Shown here one piece after another: positions 61,198 to 64,000 of a stretch of DNA of 64,000 bases. The stretch comes from Actinorhabdospora filicis (GTDB taxonomy: Bacteria; Actinomycetota; Actinomycetes; Mycobacteriales; Micromonosporaceae). The notes beneath the pieces are model-generated. The model did not search any database. It saw only the letters and a program-made list of their open reading frames with translations, and was not told the DNA's origin. The DNA is taken from contig NZ_BSTX01000001.1 of NCBI RefSeq assembly GCF_030269765.1, positions 1,619,370-1,683,369 on the forward strand. The letters are read 5' to 3'. Positions within the stretch are counted from its first letter, which is position 1. Every line of letters begins with the position of its first letter. The position numbers and the translations under genes are program-made.

Positions 61198-62372
61198 CAC
61201 TTCCCCGTCTGAGATCCGCCCTCGCCCTGTCCACCGTCGCCCTCGTCGCGCTCACCGCGTGCAACGCCGAGGACGCCGGAGACGGCGGGAAGGTCACCAT
61301 CGGCTTCGTGGCCTCCCTGTCGGGCACCTACCAGACCGTCGGCGAGGACATGCGCGACGGCTTCCAGCTCTACCTCGACACCCACGGCGGCAAACTCGGC
61401 GGGCGCACCGTCGACCTGGTCGTCGCCGACGAGGGCGACGGCCCGCAGACGGCCCTGCCGGCCGCGACCCGGCTGGTCCAGGAGGACGAGGTCGACGCCC
61501 TCGCCGGAGTCGTCGCCGGCGGCTCCTACGCGGCCATCGCCAACCTCGCCCAGGAGAACAAGATCCCCCTCGTGGGCGCCAACGCGCGGCCGGACATGAA
61601 GTCCACCGACTGGCTGTGGCACACCAGCTACATCAGCGACGAACCCGGCATCGCCATCGCCCCCTACGTCAAGGAGAACGTCGCCGGGCCCGTCTACGCC
61701 ATCGGCCCCGACTACCAGGGCGGCCACGACGAGCTGCGCGGCTTCGTGGACACCTACACCAAGCTCGGCGGCGTACTGGCCAACCCCGACGGCAAGACCC
61801 GCTGGACGCCGTTCCCCGGCACGAGCGACTTCCTGCCCTACCTCAACGAGATCGCCCAGACCAACGCCAAGGCCGTCTACTGCTTCTACGCCGGCAAGGC
61901 CGCGGTGGACTTCGTCAAGCAGTACGCCCAGTCCGACGTGGCCGACCTGCCGCTGTACGGGGCGTTCCTGACCGAGGGCGCGATCCTGGACGCCCAGGGC
62001 GACTCCGCCAAGGGCATCCGCAACGTCCTCAACTACAGCCCCGACCTCGACAACCCGGCCAACCGCACCTTCGTCGCCGAGTGGAGCGCCCGGCACGACC
62101 GCCAGCCCACCACCTTCGCGATGGCCTCCTACGACGCCGCCGCCGTGCTCGACCGCGCCATCGCCGCCGTGCCCGCCGGACAGGACGTCAGCCCCGAGCT
62201 GATCAACAACGCGATCGGCGCGCTCGGCACCATCGACAGCCCCCGCGGCCCCTGGCAGTTCAGCCCCAAGACGCACTCCCCGATCCAGCGCTGGTACCTG
62301 CGCGAGGTCGCCCTCGACGGCACCAAGCTGTCCAACCTGCTCGTCGAGGACCTCGCCACCGTCGGCGGCTGA
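61194..62372 (+). CDS. Branched-chain amino acid ABC transporter substrate-binding lipoprotein, LivK-type
   Basis: 392 residues: lipoprotein signal with lipobox LTAC, then a type I periplasmic-binding fold (VTIGFVASLSGTYQTVGEDM, ALAGVVAGGSYAAI, PVYAIGPDYQGGHDELRGF). Exported and membrane-tethered; binds amino acids, amides or urea-like ligands. ATG overlaps the GTPase stop, so a signalling operon and transporter are co-translated. This coupling is unusual. Confidence 0.9.
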   Translation: MTLPRLRSALALSTVALVALTACNAEDAGDGGKVTIGFVASLSGTYQTVGEDMRDGFQLYLDTHGGKLGGRTVDLVVADEGDGPQTALPAATRLVQEDEVDALAGVVAGGSYAAIANLAQENKIPLVGANARPDMKSTDWLWHTSYISDEPGIAIAPYVKENVAGPVYAIGPDYQGGHDELRGFVDTYTKLGGVLANPDGKTRWTPFPGTSDFLPYLNEIAQTNAKAVYCFYAGKAAVDFVKQYAQSDVADLPLYGAFLTEGAILDAQGDSAKGIRNVLNYSPDLDNPANRTFVAEWSARHDRQPTTFAMASYDAAAVLDRAIAAVPAGQDVSPELINNAIGALGTIDSPRGPWQFSPKTHSPIQRWYLREVALDGTKLSNLLVEDLATVGG

Positions 62373-62374
62373 CG

Positions 62375-63229
62375 GTGGCCGACGCCTACCTGATCCCGGC
62401 CGTGAACGGGGTGGCCTACGGGCTGCTGCTCTACACCGTCGCGGCCGGGCTCACCCTCACCTTCGGCGTGGCCGGGGTCCTCAACCTCGCCCACGGCACC
62501 GTCTACGTCCTCGGCGGGTACCTCGCGGTGTCCCTGTCCGACGGCACGTGGACGGGCCTGGCCCTGGGCGCGCTCGCCGGTACCGGCGCGGGCCTGGCCG
62601 CCGGGCTCCTGCTGTGGGGGATGCTGCGCCCGATCGAGGGCCGCGGGCACCTCGCGCAGGCGCTGCTCACCTTCGGCGTGGCCCTGGCGGGCGGCGCGCT
62701 GCTGGTGCGGGCCTTCGGGACCGACGAGCTGCGCCCCAGTCTCCCGGCGGCCCTGGACGCGCCGGTGGACCTGTTCGGGCACCGCTACCCCGCCTACCGG
62801 CTCGGCTTCATCGGCGTGGCCGCCGTGCTGGCCCTGTGCGGGGTCCTGCTGGTGCGCCGCACGCGCTTCGGCGCGGCGGTGCGGGCGGTGGCCGACGACC
62901 GGGACATGGTCGCCGTCCTCGGCCTCGACCCGCGCGCGGTCATGGCGGGCGTCCTGGCCGCCGGTGGCGCCCTCGCGGGCGCGGCCGGGGCCCTCGGCGC
63001 GCCCATCCTCGGGCCCGGGCCCCGCACCGCCGACACGACGCTGCTGCTGTCGCTGATCATCGTGGTCGTCGGCGGCCTCGGCTCCATCGGCGGCGCGTTC
63101 ATCGCCGCCATCGCCGTCGGGCAGGTGCAGAGCCTGGGCGTGATCGTCGCGCCCGACTGGGCGCCCTACCTGCTGTTCGCCGCGATGGGCGTGGCCCTGC
63201 TGGCGCGGCGCCGGAGGTGGGCGACGTGA
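62375..63229 (+). CDS. Branched-chain amino acid ABC permease, LivH-type
   Basis: 284 residues with about eight membrane helices and LivH hallmarks: NGVAYGLLLYTVAAGLTLTF, GVLNLAHGTVYVLGGYL, FGAAVRAVADD, GGLGSIGGAFI. The GTG start is two bases after the upstream stop. Pairs with the LivM-type permease that follows. Confidence 0.92.
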   Translation: MADAYLIPAVNGVAYGLLLYTVAAGLTLTFGVAGVLNLAHGTVYVLGGYLAVSLSDGTWTGLALGALAGTGAGLAAGLLLWGMLRPIEGRGHLAQALLTFGVALAGGALLVRAFGTDELRPSLPAALDAPVDLFGHRYPAYRLGFIGVAAVLALCGVLLVRRTRFGAAVRAVADDRDMVAVLGLDPRAVMAGVLAAGGALAGAAGALGAPILGPGPRTADTTLLLSLIIVVVGGLGSIGGAFIAAIAVGQVQSLGVIVAPDWAPYLLFAAMGVALLARRRRWAT

Positions 63230-64000
63230 AGAAGTGGCCGACCCTGGCGGCGGTGGCGGCCGTCCTGGTGACCCTGGTGGTCCTGCCGTTCGTGCTGCGC
63301 AACTTCGCGCTGCTCACCATCGCGCGCGTGGCCGCGCTGGGCCTGCTGGCCGCCTCCACCGCGCTGCTCACCGGCACCGCCGGGCTGCCCACCCTCGGGC
63401 AGGTCGCGCCCTACGCGGTGGGCGCCTACACCGCCGGGCACCTCGCGCACGCCGGAGCCGTCGGGCTCGTCCAGATCCTCGTCGCCGCGGCCGCCGCGGC
63501 GGTCTTCGCGCTGCTCACCGGGCTGGCGGTGGTGCGCACCCGCGGCACGGTCTGCCTCATGGTCACCCTCGCCGTCGGCGAGCTCACCGCGATCGCCGCC
63601 GATCAGTGGAAGTCGGTCACCGGCGGCACCGACGGGATGGCGCGCGTCCCGGCCGTCCGCGCGTTCTGGGGCGGCGAGCCGATGCTGAAGGGCGTCCCGC
63701 TGTACGTGTACGCGGTGGGGACGGCGCTGGTGGTGCTGGTGGCGACGTGGCTGATGCTGCGGACGCGTGCGGGCGCGCTGGTGCGCGGCTGCCGCGACAA
63801 CGAGGAGCGGATGCGCGCCTCGGGTCACCGGGTGGGCCTGATCCTGCTGCTCACGCACGTGTGGGCGGGTGCGGTCGCGGGCGTCGGCGGCGCTTTGCTG
63901 ATCGCCGTACAGAGATACGTCTCGCCCGCCGACGTGGGTTTCGAGGTCTCGGCGCTGACGCTGCTGGCGGTGGTGATCGGCGGCGCGGCGTCCCTGTGGG
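63226..64000 (+). CDS. Branched-chain amino acid ABC permease, LivM-type (partial)
   Basis: Open through the right edge; about 258 residues are visible. GTG at 63226 overlaps the LivH stop by 4 bases. Membrane helices from residue 6, with GTAGLPTLGQVAPYAVGAYT, TRGTVCLMVTLAVGE, DNEERMRASGHRV and the end VVIGGAASLW, matching LivM. The ATPase genes (LivG/F) must lie beyond the edge. Confidence 0.9.
   Translation, partial: MKKWPTLAAVAAVLVTLVVLPFVLRNFALLTIARVAALGLLAASTALLTGTAGLPTLGQVAPYAVGAYTAGHLAHAGAVGLVQILVAAAAAAVFALLTGLAVVRTRGTVCLMVTLAVGELTAIAADQWKSVTGGTDGMARVPAVRAFWGGEPMLKGVPLYVYAVGTALVVLVATWLMLRTRAGALVRGCRDNEERMRASGHRVGLILLLTHVWAGAVAGVGGALLIAVQRYVSPADVGFEVSALTLLAVVIGGAASLW

Overview
The window is a very GC-rich actinobacterial chromosome segment. 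GC-rich third positions, frequent GTG starts, Streptomyces-like regulators (a cvn-type operon, a WYL protein, NarL-type two-component pairs), secreted hydrolases and an LPXTG surface protein fit a filamentous actinomycete, possibly the Streptosporangiales/Thermomonosporaceae; that family-level placement is inference. Genes are dense and often overlap by 1-4 bases.

Layout. 1-3.5 kb: peptide ABC transporter operon (oppB-C-D-F, minus strand), cut by the left edge. 3.9-6.9 kb: K+ channel, FAD dehydrogenase, dimethylargininase. 6932-7004: tRNA-Arg(CCT). 7.1-14.5 kb: accessory island beside that tRNA, with a frameshifted tyrosine integrase, small orphan genes, a HEPN-type putative RNase, a replication-relaxation protein, two Nudix-type proteins and a GntR repressor. 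It looks like a worn actinomycete integrative conjugative element (AICE): no transfer ATPase, no Rep and no visible second att site.

14.6-21.7 kb is the most unusual part. A tight three-gene minus-strand operon encodes a PNP/MTAN-like nucleoside phosphorylase-family protein, a multi-pass membrane protein and a 1,147-residue helical-repeat protein. The first two share an Asn/Gly-rich motif resembling amyloid-type signalling motifs of bacterial conflict systems. Divergent from it lies an NrtR-type (Nudix plus winged helix) regulator, with two CTGTC-N5-GACAG palindromes in the gap. I propose a candidate, possibly undescribed NAD/ADP-ribose-linked defence or cell-death module.

21.7-31.3 kb: SGNH hydrolase, eRF1-like (baeRF) protein, a broken serine hydrolase, a SUKH-type protein, a membrane protein with a two-component pair, Xaa-Pro aminopeptidase. 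31.4-36.9 kb: surface and secretion block (small Cys-rich exoprotein, LPXTG protein, large subtilase). 37-57.4 kb: housekeeping, stress and regulatory genes, including a two-component system divergent from a MacB/FtsX-type ABC exporter and a MerR regulator with a textbook 19-bp-spacer promoter driving an Old Yellow Enzyme. 57.4-64 kb: a cvn-like signalling operon (sensor kinase, roadblock, GTPase; no DUF742 gene) that runs by a 4-base overlap into a branched-chain amino acid-type ABC transporter (livK-H-M), cut by the right edge.
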